Shown in pieces: positions 8,965-19,529 of a DNA stretch of 64,000 nt. The stretch is from Vreelandella sulfidaeris (GTDB lineage: Bacteria; Pseudomonadota; Gammaproteobacteria; Pseudomonadales; Halomonadaceae). The position numbers and the translations under genes are program-made. How positions within the stretch are numbered: the stretch's first letter is position 1; the number at the start of each line of letters is the position of its first letter. The stretch is taken from NCBI GenBank assembly GCA_007182875.1, contig AP019514.1:1178001-1242000 (forward strand), given 5' to 3'. Under the pieces are notes generated by a model. The model had not been told where the DNA came from and searched no databases. It saw only the letters and a list, made by a program, of their open reading frames with translations.

Positions 8965-9181
8965 CTAGCACGCGTAGTGATAGTAGAGTGAACTTAGCTC
9001 ACTCAGCGGGATCTCAATGGCCGTTCGGCAATTAAGGCAGCGTAAGGTGGTGCTGTCCTTGCCTGTCCCCTTCCTAAGCGAAAGTATTTGAAATGTGGGG
9101 TTTGGGTGACTCTGCGTTGCCACAATGGCGACAGGTGACATCCAACCCCTTCACCTTATGACTAATGATAATATCTCGCAC
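8965..9181 (-). CDS. Small zinc-ribbon protein (one frameshift)
   Basis: GTG at 9181 follows AGGAG (revcomp of 9188-9192). The frame reads RDIIISHKVKGLDVTCRHCG and runs to a stop after HISNTFA. A one-base shift near 9075 restores a second half containing TTLRCLNCRTAIEIPL, ending at 8965. The joined 72-residue product has two CxxC knuckles about 40 residues apart, as in zinc-ribbon proteins that bind nucleic acid or a protein partner. It lies antisense between the two sRNAs. It is too short and broken to appear as a long frame. Function is unassigned. Confidence 0.55.
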
Positions 9182-9408
9182 GCTGATCTCCTAACGCTAG
9201 GGTTAATGGTAGTACAAGCGTGGTAACATCCGTGTAGAAGTTTGTAGCTGTTGCTTCTTTAAATTATAAGCAACGTTAGCGATACGCGCTAGGTATAAAT
9301 AAACGTCAATGAGTACACTAAATCGATGTTATAAAAACTATTTTTTATAACTAAAAATTATTTTACTAGTTAATAACCTAGGTTAGTTAAGGTCTTTTTT
9401 AAAAGCGC

Positions 9409-9555
9409 ATTCTTCACATTAAGCACATGGAGGTGGCTTCAGGGAAGACAGCGCTAGGATGGCTTAATGCTTCAAGGAAACACAAACAGGATGTTTGTGG
9501 AGAAAGAGGAAGTTGTAATAAAGCCCCAGCCAAGGAATGGCTGGGGCTTATTTTA
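9409..9555 (+). ncRNA. Csr/Rsm-like regulatory sRNA, copy 2
   Basis: This non-coding segment parallels copy 1. It shares AACAGGATGTTTGTGG with it, here as the perfect hairpin ACAAACA-GGA-TGTTTGT. GGA or AGGA also occurs in CTTC-AGGG-AAG, near GCTAGGATGGC, in TTCAAGGAAAC, and in the loop of the terminator GCCCCAGCCA-AGGA-ATGGCTGGGGC. The promoter block matches copy 1 in sequence and spacing. Between the shared elements the two RNAs differ, so they are old paralogues rather than a recent duplication. The likely role is titration of CsrA/RsmA. Confidence 0.8.
9521..9555 (+). terminator. Terminator of second sRNA
   Basis: AAGCCCCAGCCA (9521-9532) pairs perfectly with TGGCTGGGGCTT (9538-9549) around an AGGAA loop and is followed by ATTTT. 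The GGA-containing loop is the same design as in copy 1. Confidence 0.9.
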
Positions 9556-9596
9556 TGCGTTTTGTTTAAATTATACGTTTGTTTTATTCTTCCGTT

Positions 9597-10867
9597 TTAA
9601 TCTTCTGTTTTATTTTTACTTTCGCTCTCTTCGCTATCAGGTTTATCACTACCCTGATGGGTGAGTGGGCTTGCTTGATCCAGGCGCGGGTGGTTATCCA
9701 GGAACTCACGCGCTAGATTTGGCAGGGCATCCATGGCTTGTAGCGTATGGGTGAGAGCATGAATAGCCGCCAGCACATCCTGGGTATGGCCGGTTTCGGA
9801 GATGGTGTGCATGTTGCGGATGGGGAAGCCAATCGAGGTGGCGGCGCTGTCAATAGACGCCAGCACACCCGCCATGCCATCGGTACCCGTATCGACGCCA
9901 ACAATATCGCGCTGCAGCGGGATATCCTGCTCTTTAGCGGCGGTGGCGATAATCCGGTTGAGCTGCTCGCTGGCAATAGAGCCCACCGACATGGTGAAGC
10001 CTTTACCCATTTCTAACGGCTGCATGCGCTTGTCGCCAATGCCAGGCGCGGCCACGTAGTCGTGGTTCACATCCACGCCGATGAGGGCATCAGGTTTCAT
10101 CTCGCCGGCCATGACGCGGCTACCAAAGCGGCCAATCTCTTCGTAGCTGGCAATGGCAAACAGCACACGTACGTTTTTCGTACCGCCCGCTTCGGCGATA
10201 AGGCGCGCCACTTCAGCAGCCACAAAGCAGCCCAGGCCGTTATCCAAGTAAGCGCCGTAAAGGTGTTGGGGCTAAAACCCGGGCGGATAGGGCGGTCAAA
10301 ATAATTGAATCACCCGGGCGTACACCCAGGTTCAATACCTGCTGCTTTTATTTTCGCCATGAATTTGCAGGTCTAGATAGATCTGCTCTTTCTTGATGCC
10401 CTTGCTGCCATCGCGCTGCGCCGGATCTGAGAAGTGAATGGCGCCCAATGCTTCTACCGTGCCGCCTTCAATGCAGCGGTAACTGCCAGGGGCTTCCGGG
10501 TCTTCGCTGAACAGCTTCACTTCATGGCCGATCAGCACGGTGGGTAAGAAAGAATCAGTATTGATCCAGATCTTGCCATCTTCGCCAATCGAGCGCACCT
10601 GCATACGGATTTTATCCGCATGGCCGATCAGCATGACCTTGAACATATCGTCGCGGCCGGGGTGGGTGTCCAGCACAACCCCTGCGTTGCCCTTGAACTG
10701 GTGCAACTGCCAACCGCTGGGGCAAAGCTTTCAAAATGTGGTTTGAGTACGCCGTACGTCATGGCGGCTTCGAGGCCCACAGGGCTTGGCGCAGCAAGAA
10801 TATCGCGCATCAGCTTGAACTGCGCGTCGGGCATCGGTTGTGTCCAGGGTTTTGCAGTATCACTCAT
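9597..10867 (-). CDS. M42 family metallo-aminopeptidase (frameshifted)
   Basis: Minus-strand frames 10867-10628, 10706-10332 and 10247-9597 form one protein of about 420 residues. The metal-site motifs of M42 peptidases are in order: GHADKI (His-x-Asp), AYLDNGLGCF (bridging Asp), ASYEEIGRFGS (catalytic and ligand Glu), GVDVNHDY (Asp) and SETGHTQD (His), with GVDTGTDGMA before the last. These dimetal enzymes form large tetrahedral particles and trim short peptides in the cytoplasm. The C-terminal tail is rich in D, E, S and K and is not part of the fold. At least two frameshifts (about 10260-10340 and 10700) are needed. The start at 10867 is followed by a plausible N-terminus, MSDTAKPWTQPMP. 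Confidence 0.85.
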
Positions 10868-10946
10868 CGTATTCGCTCACTCATTAAGGTGGGTGTTGAT
10901 CACCTCTAGTCTGCCAGATTCCTTCCTGGCTTGTAGAGGAAGCGCC

Positions 10947-11830
10947 TCATTCATAATCATGAATCAGTTGGCGCAGAGCGCTAGTGGCGGCGGAAGGAGG
11001 GTGGCGGCGGCTTAGTATAATGCCTAACTCCCGGCGGATAGTGGGCTCCACCAGCGGGCGGTGCTCAATGCCATCGGTGGCTATTTGTCGAAAACTAAGC
11101 GAGGGCAGCACGCTAATACCTAGGCCGGCAGCCACCATACGACCTACCGTGGCGATCTGACGCGCATCGCACAGGATATCCAGCCGCTCATCGATACTCT
11201 GCATAATGCGGTCGATATCCTGGCGCGAGCTGGAAAGGCGATTGATGCCAATAAACGGATAGGCGGCAAGTTGGCTCCAGGCAACTGCGGTTTGCGCCAA
11301 CAGTGGATGCCCGCTGGGGCAAACGGCAACGTAGCTATCTTCGAGCACTGGCTCAAACGTAAGATCATCTGTATCGCTTGGCGGCACAGAAAGCCCTAAA
11401 TCGGCACGACCCTCGCGTACCATTTGGTTGATCTGTTCGGCCAGCACATCGTGCAGGCTGAGATTAATACGCGGGTACGCCTCATGAAAACGCTTAATCA
11501 CTCGCGGGAACAGACTGCAGCCAGCGTGGGCAGCGCGGCAACGGTAACCTTGCCGCGCTGTTTGGAAAACTGGTCGTTGAGATCCCTCAAAAGCTTCGTT
11601 CCAATCATTTAATAGCCGCACGGCAACCGGCAGGAAAGCGTCGCCTTCCGGGTGAGGGCAAGCTGGCGCGTCGTGCGGGCAAATAGCGCACCGCCCACAT
11701 TTTCTTCTAGTTTACGCAGAGCAATGGAGATGGCCGGTTGGGAAAGGTGCACTCGCTCGCTGGCCTCGGCAAGGCTACGCGAATGGGCGACGGCAACGAA
11801 AACACGAAGCTGCTGGATGCTGGGATTCAT
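10947..11830 (-). CDS. LysR family transcriptional regulator (frameshifted)
   Basis: The N-terminal frame (11830-11609) carries the LysR winged helix (MNPSIQQLRVFVAVAHSRSL, HLSQPAISIALRKLEENVG). The second frame (11621-10947) carries the periplasmic-binding-like effector domain (REGRADLGLSVPPSDTDDLT; VAAGLGISVLPSLSFRQI). Additional shifts scramble about 20 residues around 11540-11600. It is divergent from a TAXI-TRAP/AtuA operon and most likely controls it; the shared 160-bp gap holds both promoters. The effector is unknown. Length after repair is about 295 residues, normal for the family. Confidence 0.85.
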
Positions 11831-11899
11831 TTATAAAGTAAAACATAAAATAAAAACTATTCAATATACAAAACAGAACTGGCAGACCATGCTGCTTCT

Positions 11900-11923
11900 A
11901 TCGCGTGCAATCAGCTTCGCGAT
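11900..11923. promoter_or_regulatory. Candidate LysR operator
   Basis: ATCGCG (11900-11905) and CGCGAT (11918-11923) form perfect 6-bp inverted arms, 12 bp apart, in the gap between lysR and the solute-binding gene. The position suits a LysR site, but the classic T-N11-A core is not clear. Confidence 0.3.
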
Positions 11924-11988
11924 CACCGTTTTAAATAAAAAACCGCTCTACAATAACAATGGCTCGCTTCGCGAGCTTCGGAGACACA

Positions 11989-12953
11989 ATGAAAACGCTA
12001 CTTACCGCCATGGTGGCAAGCGCCGCGGTGCTGGCTGCTGCCACTTCCCATGCCGATGAGCGCCTGCTGATTGGTTCTACCTCGAGCTCCTCCAGCCACT
12101 ACAGCTATTTTGTCGCAGTTAACCAGATCATCAACAACCAGGTCGAAGGCGTCAGTTCCTCTGTGGCTGAAACCGGCGCCACGGTGGATAACCTACGTCG
12201 TTTAGGGCGCGACCAGATCGATATGGGGTTGGTCACGACCAATACCGGTTATCACGCCTATGCCGGTGAGGAAGATTTTGAGGGCCGCCCGGTCGATAAC
12301 CGCCTGCTATGGGTCTACACCGTCGCGCCACAGAACGCCGTGATGCGCCAGGATGCCAACGTAGAGACTTTCGCCGACCTGGAGGGCGTGCGTTTCAACC
12401 CCGGTATCACCGGCTCAGCCACTGAGAAAACCACCGAAGCGGTCATGCGTACCCTCGGTATCGAGCCAGATTACGTGCGTGGTTCCACCACCGATATGGT
12501 CGACGCCATGAAAGATGGCCGGGTGATGGGCTCGGTGAAGTCAGGGGTCGGCGAGCGTTTGGATGGCTCCTCAATGGATATCGCGACGTTCACCCCCATC
12601 AGCGTACTGTCTCTCGATGAAACACAGGCCGATACGCTGCGCAGCGAAATGCCCGACGTGGCGATTGTCGATGTGCCTGAGGGCGCGGCAGAGGGTATTC
12701 CCGCTTATACCACCTGGGCGTTTGGGGTTGCCGTTCACGCGCACCCGGATATGGATGAAGAGACCGCCTATCAAATCGTCAAAGCCGTGATGGAGAACCC
12801 CGAACCGCAGGTCAACGCCTTTGCCGCAATGAAAGATGCCGATATGGCGAAGATGACCCTGGAAGTTGGCACCGTGCCACTGCATGCCGGTGCGGCGCGC
12901 TATTTCGAAGAGCAGGGTACGACATCCCTGAAGCCTTGCAGCCCGTTCAGTAA
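11989..12953 (+). CDS. TAXI-family TRAP transporter solute-binding protein
   Basis: The start MKTLLTAMVASAAVLAAATS at 11989 gives a clear Sec signal peptide, cleaved near SHA-DE. An in-frame upstream ATG (11959) would add ten residues before it and is less likely. The mature protein has the TAXI fold features: SSSSSHYSYFVAVNQIINN, the GATVDNLRRL segment, and LEGVRFNPGITGSATEKT. It binds a substrate in the periplasm and passes it to the TRAP permease encoded next. A one-base shift near 12920 gives the proper C-terminus, DIPEALQPVQ, ending at 12953; as written the frame runs to 12972. The substrate is unknown. Confidence 0.9.
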
Positions 12954-12968
12954 GGCCATTCGGAGAAG

Positions 12969-14881
12969 ATGATCATGCGTGAGACAGTCACCAAAGGCTT
13001 GGCGCTGCTGTTGGGCGGGCTAATCCTTTATACCTCCGCCACTGGGCCGTTCGAGAGCTTGATTCAGCGGAGTATCTTTCTCGCGCTGGTCATCCTGCTA
13101 GGGCTTGCCGTGTACCCCTTGGGTGACGGCAAGCGCTGGCGCCCGCTGTGTATCGTTATCGATGTCGTACTGGCAGTCGGTGTGGTAGGCGCCTGCGGCT
13201 ATGTGGCGCTTAACCACGAACAAATTCTCGTCGAACTCCCTGGGCAACGCCCCGCGATATGCTGCTAACCGGCGTTCTGCTGGTGGCAATTCTTGAGCTT
13301 TCGCGCCGCGCCATTGGGGCTATTTTCCCCCTGCTGGTGTTAGCGGGATTAGCTTACGCGTGGTTCGGCGCGGCCATCCCCGGGCCGCTCGGCCACCGGG
13401 GTTTGATCTCTACCACATGACCGGAAACCATTTACCTGGGTGATCTAGGCGTGTGGGGCATGCTGGTGGGCGTTGCCGCCACCACCATTGCCGCTTTCGT
13501 GCTGTTCGGCTGTTTACTCCTGCACACCGGAGGCGGAAATACTTTTATGGATTTAGCGCTGCGTATCAGTGGTCGTTCGCCGGGCGGTGCGGCCAAAGTG
13601 GCCACGGTCGCTTCCGGGCTGTTTGGCATGGTCAGCGGTAGCGCGGTGGCCAATGTCGCCACCACCGGCAATTTCACCATTCCCATGATGAAACGCTTGA
13701 ACTACCCACGCCCGTTCGCGGCGGGGTAGAAGCAGTGGCCTCGACCGGCGGCCAAATCGCGCCGCCGATCTTAGGCGCGGCCGCCTTTATCATGGCGGAA
13801 ATTTTAGGTGAAAGTTACCTGCGTATCGCCTTGGCGGCCTTGCTGCCAGCGATCCTGTTCTACCTGGGCGTGTTTGTCACCATCCACCTAGTGGCCAAGC
13901 GCCGTCAGCTACAGGTGGTACCCGATGATGAGCTGCCCAGTTGGGCAGACGTGATACGCCCTGAGCGGCTTATTCCCATTCTGGCGGCGTTGGGTGGGCT
14001 GTTTTACGGCGTGCTGAGCGGTCGTTCGATTCAAATGTCCGCTTTTACGGCATCCTGATGACCGTGCTCACCTTTGTGCCTTTTGCACTGCTTTCCAAAA
14101 TGCCCTGCGTGACATACTGGGCAAACTGGTGGCGGGCCTGGTCGATGCTGGTAAAGGCATGGTGATTATCGGCGTGCTGTTGGCCGGGGCGCAGATTCTG
14201 GTGGCGATGATCGGTATGACCGGCATCGGCGTAACGCTGGCCAGCTTGATCGTCACGGTTGGCGGCGAATCGCTCTTCCTGGTGGCCTTTATCGTTGGCG
14301 GTGTGTGCCTAATTTTGGGCATGGGCATACCCACCACCGCGGCGTATGTGTTGGTGGCTTCAGTGCTGGCGCCAGCGCTCACTACCATCGGTGTCGAGCC
14401 GTTAATCGCCCACCTGTTCGTTTTCTACTTCGCCACGCTCTCGGTGATTACGCCGCCTGTCTGTATTGCGGTCTTCGTGGCCTCGGGCATTGCCGATACC
14501 AACTGGCTGCCTGCGGCAGTCGAGTCAGTACGCTTGGCGGCGGCGATCTATGTCATACCTTTCCTGCTGTTGATCTACCCAGCCTTGGCGGGCTTTGGCT
14601 CTGCCCTGGATATCGTCTTGGCCAGTTGCCAAGGCGTCGTGTTTGTTGTGGCATTTGCCGCACTGATGTCGCGTGTCGCCATGACAGGCAAGCGCGTCAT
14701 CGATGTGCTGGCACTGATCGCGGTGATTGGGCTTGCACTAACGCCCGGCTGGCTGACGACGCTCGCAGCACTCGCCCTGATCATTGGGCTGTTTATACGC
14801 CGCCGTGCGCTGCTGGATGACGAGCCGGTGTCAGTCTCCGGCGGCCATTCTTCAATTCAAGCCAAGGAGACACAGCTATGA
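12969..14881 (+). CDS. TAXI-type TRAP permease, fused small and large subunits (several frameshifts)
   Basis: Successive plus-strand frames (12969-13268, about 13260-13440, 13451-13729, 13735-14058, 14129-14881) make one polytopic protein of about 635 residues. The first part holds the four-helix DctQ-like segment (GLALLLGGLILYTSATGPFE). The rest is DctM-like, with FGMVSGSAVANVATTGNFTI, STGGQIAPPILGAAAFIMAE and CLILGMGIPTTAAYVLVASV, the hallmark loops of TRAP large subunits. TRAP systems use a sodium gradient to import organic acids. ATG 12969 follows GGAGAAG. The stop overlaps the next start by ATGA. At least four indels are needed, which fits base errors rather than decay given the conservation of all motifs. 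Confidence 0.85.
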
Positions 14882-16281
14882 GTTTCTTGCTTGGCAGTGG
14901 TGCGGGCTTCTCCGGTGACCGTACCGATGCGGCCGTGGCCGTGGTGGCAGAGTTAATCAAGCGCCAGCAACCCGCCGCGCTGGTATTTGAAACCCTGGGC
15001 GAACGCACATTGGCCGCTGCCCACCGGGCAATGCGTGAAGACCCCGAAAGCGGGTTTGAGCCGCTGTTAGACGAACTGCTGGCGCCGGTGCTACGCGACT
15101 GCCTGGATCACGACATCAAAATTCTAGGCAACTTTGGTGCCGCCAACCCCAGTGGCGCCTGCCAGGTGATTGCGGAGTTGGCCGCCCAACTGGGCCGTGC
15201 CGATGTGCGCATTGCCCAGGTGCATGGTGATGATATCCGCCAGCAACTGCACAGCCTGGATCTACAGCGATGGGAAGCCGAACGGCTAGAGATGCCCAGC
15301 GATGACGCCTTGATTTCCGCCAATGTCTATTTGGGCGCCAAGGCACTGGCTGAGGCGTTAGCCATGCAGGCCGACGTGGTAGTCACCGGGCGTGTTGCGG
15401 ACCCAGCACTGTTTTTAGCCCCGCTAATGCACCATTTTGATTGGCGATGGGACGATTGGGACCGCTTGGCCTGCGGCATGATGGCCGGGCACTTGGCCGA
15501 ATGTGGCGCCCAGGTGAGCGGCGGCTATTTTGCCGATCCAGGCTTTAAAGACGTGCCTGGCCTCGCTACGGTGGGCTATCCGATCATCGAAGTAGAGCAG
15601 GATGGCAGCCTGATCATTACTAAGCCCGCCAATACCGGCGGCTGTGTCACCGAACAAACAGTGAAAGAGCAGTTGCTCTATGAAGTCCATGACCCGGCTA
15701 ATTACCTGACGCCGGATGTCACCGTGGATCTCACCCATGCTGAAGTACGCCAACTGGCGCCTAATCGAGTGTCGGTTACCGGCATTCGCGGCAAGCCCGC
15801 GCCGGAACGGTTAAAGACCACTGTGTGCTACGAAGGGGTTGGCAGGGCGAGGCGGAAATTTCTTACGCCGGGCCCAACGCGCTGGCACGGGCGCAACTTG
15901 CCGCACAGGTACTGCGCGAGAGGCTGGTGTTCCGTGCCCCGCTGAGCTGCGAACCCGCTTGGATATCATCGGCCTGGCCAGCGTATTCGATAGCGATAGC
16001 GGCGAGCTTCAGCAAAGCACCGCGCCTTCCACCAGCGGTGATTACCGGCTGCGGCTAGCGGCCGAACACAGCGAGCGACGCTGGGTGGCGCGTGCCACCC
16101 AAGAGCTTTTGGCGCTTTATTGTGCCGGGCCTGCCGGGGCGGCGGTGTGCGTCGTCAGTTCCAGCGGCGGGTGTTTACCGCTTCGTACCTGGTAAAGCGC
16201 AGCGACATTCATGCCCATGCCACACTGTTTGAGCCGTCGGCTCAGAATACCCACAGGAGCGAACGCTATGCGGCAAGTTGA
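14878..16281 (+). CDS. AtuA-family (DUF1446) acyclic terpene utilisation-like protein (frameshifted)
   Basis: The protein starts MSFLLGSGAGFSGDRTDAAV at 14878, overlapping the permease stop. It continues with GNFGAANPSGACQVIAELAA, DVVVTGRVADPALFLAPLMH, CGAQVSGGYFADPGFKDVPG and TKPANTGGCVTEQTVKEQLL, the signature of the AtuA/DUF1446 family. Members occur in acyclic terpene and other carboxylate catabolic clusters; the chemical step is not established. Frameshifts near 15835, 15950 and 16140 must be repaired to reach the stop at 16281. Its position after a TRAP importer suggests that it acts on the imported acid. Confidence 0.8.
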
Positions 16282-16620
16282 ACACACCCCGACCGCAGCG
16301 CGTCCGCTCACGTCGGTTTCACTTCATCAACTCGCCCACGCCCGTGCGGGTGATAAAGGCGAGCGGCTAAACGTGGCGCTGTTTGCCTATGACGCGGATC
16401 ACTATGCCACCTTGCTGGAGCAGGTCACCGAAGAGCGAGTGCTGGCGCTGTTTGCCCACCGTGGCGCCAGCCGGTGCGGTGTTATCCCTTGCCTAACTTG
16501 GCGGGCATGAACTTCGTGATCGATGATGTGCTGCAAGGCGGCGTTAACGGCGCACTCAATTTGGATGGCCATGGCAAAACGCTCTCGTTCTTGCTATTAA
16601 GCCTGGAGGTAACTCTTTAG
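16268..16620 (+). CDS. Small AtuA-associated protein (one frameshift)
   Basis: ATG 16268, behind AGGAGC, overlaps the end of the AtuA gene by 14 bp. The product (about 115 residues) contains SVSLHQLAHARAGDKGERLN and, after a break near 16478, RRYPLPNLAGMNFVIDDVLQ and GGVNGALNLDGHGKTLSF. This is the small domain that is either fused to or encoded directly after AtuA/DUF1446 proteins. It probably works as its partner subunit. It ends the catabolic operon at 16620. Confidence 0.75.
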
Positions 16621-16760
16621 CCCGGCCGCTCAAGCCTAGCCCCCGACCTAGGTGGTCATGACGCGCTGTCCAAAACACCTTACTATGCATGAAATTGTAT
16701 GCGCGCTAATCAATATAGCGTTAGCTAATATAATAAAAGCAGTGTTTAAGGAGCAGCCCG

Positions 16761-17984
16761 ATGCCCGCAGCAACGCTAGGTTCCCAGCGCTTTAGAGTGC
16801 TATTGGCGGGCGTTTTTAGCCAGATATTGTGTGTGGGTATCGCCCGCTTTGCCTATACGCCGTTACTGCCGGTGATGCAGCAGCAAACCTGGATGGGTGA
16901 CGCCGATGGCGGCTGGTTGGCGGCGCTCAACTACGCCGGTTATATGTTGGGCGCTGTATTGGCCGCTTCTATTCGCAGTGTTTACATCAAAGATACGCTA
17001 TTTCGCTGTGGGCTCGTGCTGGCGGTACTCACCACCGCGGGCATGGCGCTCACTGAACACTTCTGGTTGTGGGCGGGGCTGCGTTTTCTGGCCGGTCTTT
17101 CCAGCAGTGCTTCCATGCTCCTGGCCTCCGGCCTAATCCTTCACTGGTTACTCCAACATCGTCAACGCGGCGAGTTAGGCATTCATTTTGCCGGCGTGGG
17201 GTTGGGCATGATTGTCGCAGCGGTCGCGGTTGAAATGATGCTGCAGCTATCGTTTAGCTGGCAGACTCAGTGGTGGGGCTTTAGCCTGCTGGGGTGGTAC
17301 TGCTGGTGCCTGCCTGGCGGTGGCTGCCGCGCCCGGAAAAACCGGTGGTGGGGGCGAACACGGCAAATGCTCGAAGCGGCGATGCCACCCACCCGCACCT
17401 TTATGCGCTGGATGCTGGCTGCTTATTTTTGCGCCGGCTACGGCTATGTGATTAGCGCTACCTTTCTGGTGGCGATTGTCGAGCGTGAGCCGCTGCTGGC
17501 GGGAATGGGCAATTGGACCTTCGCCCTGGCCGGATTAGCCGCCGCGCCTGCGGTAATGCTGTGGGATTTAGTCGCCCGCCGGGTGGGCTATTTGGGTGCA
17601 TTGATTATCGCCATGGGTATTCAAGTGGTGGGCATCGTGCTGCCTGCCATCACAGCCAATGCGGCGATCGTGCTGCTAAGCGCCGTGCTTTACGGCGGCA
17701 CCTTTCTTGGCTGTGTCAGCTTAGTGTTGACGATGGCCGGCAGGCTTTATCCGGCAAGCCCCGCGCGGCTAATGGGGCAGATGACCCTGGCCTACGGTGC
17801 CGCGCAAATCTGCGCCCCGGCGCTAACGGGCATGTTGGCCGAAGCCTCCGGCCATTACGGTGTTGGGCTTTGGCTGGCAGGCGGCTTTGTAACGCTCGGC
17901 GCCGTACTACTGGCCTGTTTACGTCGCGTGGACCAAACCGCCCAGCGTTTGGATGCCGCCGCTAAAGCCACTGTCTATGCCTAA
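16761..17984 (+). CDS. YbfB/YjiJ family MFS transporter
   Basis: The start at 16761 follows AAGGAGCAGCCCG. The frame is open over 407 residues and predicts about twelve membrane helices. The family motif ARFAYTPLLPVMQQQTWMGD sits in the first helix and loop, followed by NYAGYMLGAVLAASI. Residues about 175-210 (CWCLPGGGCRARKNRWWGRT) are out of character, so two or three compensating indels probably sit between 17290 and 17390. Members are poorly characterised exporters of the major facilitator superfamily. Being directly downstream of the TRAP operon but with its own 140-bp leader, it may be a separate unit. Confidence 0.8.
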   Translation: MPAATLGSQRFRVLLAGVFSQILCVGIARFAYTPLLPVMQQQTWMGDADGGWLAALNYAGYMLGAVLAASIRSVYIKDTLFRCGLVLAVLTTAGMALTEHFWLWAGLRFLAGLSSSASMLLASGLILHWLLQHRQRGELGIHFAGVGLGMIVAAVAVEMMLQLSFSWQTQWWGFSLLGWYCWCLPGGGCRARKNRWWGRTRQMLEAAMPPTRTFMRWMLAAYFCAGYGYVISATFLVAIVEREPLLAGMGNWTFALAGLAAAPAVMLWDLVARRVGYLGALIIAMGIQVVGIVLPAITANAAIVLLSAVLYGGTFLGCVSLVLTMAGRLYPASPARLMGQMTLAYGAAQICAPALTGMLAEASGHYGVGLWLAGGFVTLGAVLLACLRRVDQTAQRLDAAAKATVYA

Positions 17985-18069
17985 GGAGTGGGAGCTAATG
18001 GGGACTTAGTGGGCATTGCTCGCGAAATCCTCTAGCATGAGCCCCTTTTCTGACAGGATAACTGGGCAA

Positions 18070-19529
18070 ATGACCACGTCTGGGCAACCTCGCACTCAGT
18101 GGCTAGGCCGCTGGGGGTTTATATTAGCGGCAACAGGTTCAGCGGTTGGGCTGGGCAATATCTGGAAATTCCCCTATATCACCGGGGGAGTTCGGCGGTG
18201 GTGCCTTCGTGCTGGTCTACCTGGCCTGCATTTTTGCCGTGGGTGTACCGGTAATGATGACCGAAATCGCCTTTGGGCGGCGTGGGCAGGGCAGCCCGGT
18301 GGATGCCATTCGCCGTGTGGTTAATGAGTCTGGCCGCGCATCGGCGTGGTCGCTGGTCGGCTGGATGGCCATGCTCTGCGGCTTTATGGTCCTGTCATTT
18401 TACGTCGTCGTGGCGGGCTGGTCGTTTTCTTATCTGTGGAAAATGCTAACGGGTGGCCTCGCGGGCAGCAGCGTCGATGATATGGCCGCAGTGTTTGGCG
18501 CCAATAACGCCAACCCACTGACGCTGGGTTTCTGGAGTACGTTAGTCACGCTGCTGACCATGCTGATTGTCGGCAAAGGCGTACAGAAGGGCATTGAGAA
18601 AAGCGTGAGCTGGATGATGCCGGGCTTGGTGATCATGCTCGTGGTGCTGATTGGCTTTGGCATGTTCTCCGGCGGCTTTGGCGATGCGGTCAGCTTCCTG
18701 TTTTCGTTTAACGCGGGCAGCCTTTCCAGCGAAGGCCTGCTGGCAGCGCTTGGCCACGCCTTCTTTACGCTCTCTCGCCTCTGGGGCGATTCTTACTACG
18801 GCAGCTACCTGCCCAAAGGTGCCTCGATTGGCCGCACCACGGTGAGTGTTGCCGTGGCGGATACGGTGGTAGCGCTCATGGCGGGCCTGGCGATCTTTCC
18901 GGTCATTTTGCCAACGGTATGAACCCCGGCGAAGGCCCCGGCTTGATCTTTATGAGCCTGCCGCTGGCCTTCCAGGCGATGCCGCTGGGCACGCTGTTCG
19001 GCAGCCTGTTTTTCTTAATGCTTTCTATGGCGGCGTTGACCTCGGCAATTTCCATGGTCGAAGCCACGGTTTCCTGGCTGTGTGATAACAAAGGCCTCTC
19101 GCGTCCGGCGGCCTCGTGGAGTACGGGTATTGTGCTGTGGTTAATCAGTACCCTGGCGATGTTGTCGTTTAATCTGGGCGCTGACTGGACGCTGGCAGGC
19201 AAAACCTTTTCGACTGGCTGGATTACCTGACATCACGCTGGATGATGCCGCTGGGTGGCCTGGGCATGGTGGTGTTGGCGGGCTTTGTATTGAAGAGCGA
19301 TACTTTCCGCGATGAACTAGGGCTTGCGCCGCTGCCCTATGCACTATGGCTAACCATGGTGCGCTACGTTAGCCCGCTCGGCATTGTGGTGATTTTTGTC
19401 GATGCGCTGGGCGTCTATCAAGTTTCATTTGCAGCGCATTGGCCGTGGCTGTTGGCAATTTTGGTGGCGATGGTGGCGCTGGGTGAAACCCTAAGCCCGC
19501 GGCTGCGCTCTGCGCTTCGCACTGGCTAG
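18070..19529 (+). CDS. SNF family sodium-dependent transporter (three frameshifts)
   Basis: The protein starts [20 protein letters not shown] at 18070. Next comes [18 protein letters not shown], the helix 1 sodium and substrate site of the neurotransmitter:sodium symporter family. Later helices are intact through [20 protein letters not shown] and [20 protein letters not shown]. Breaks near 18190, 18915 and 19230 must be bridged. Bacterial members are sodium-coupled amino-acid importers. The 3' end overlaps the convergent umuC gene by 39 bp. Confidence 0.85.
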
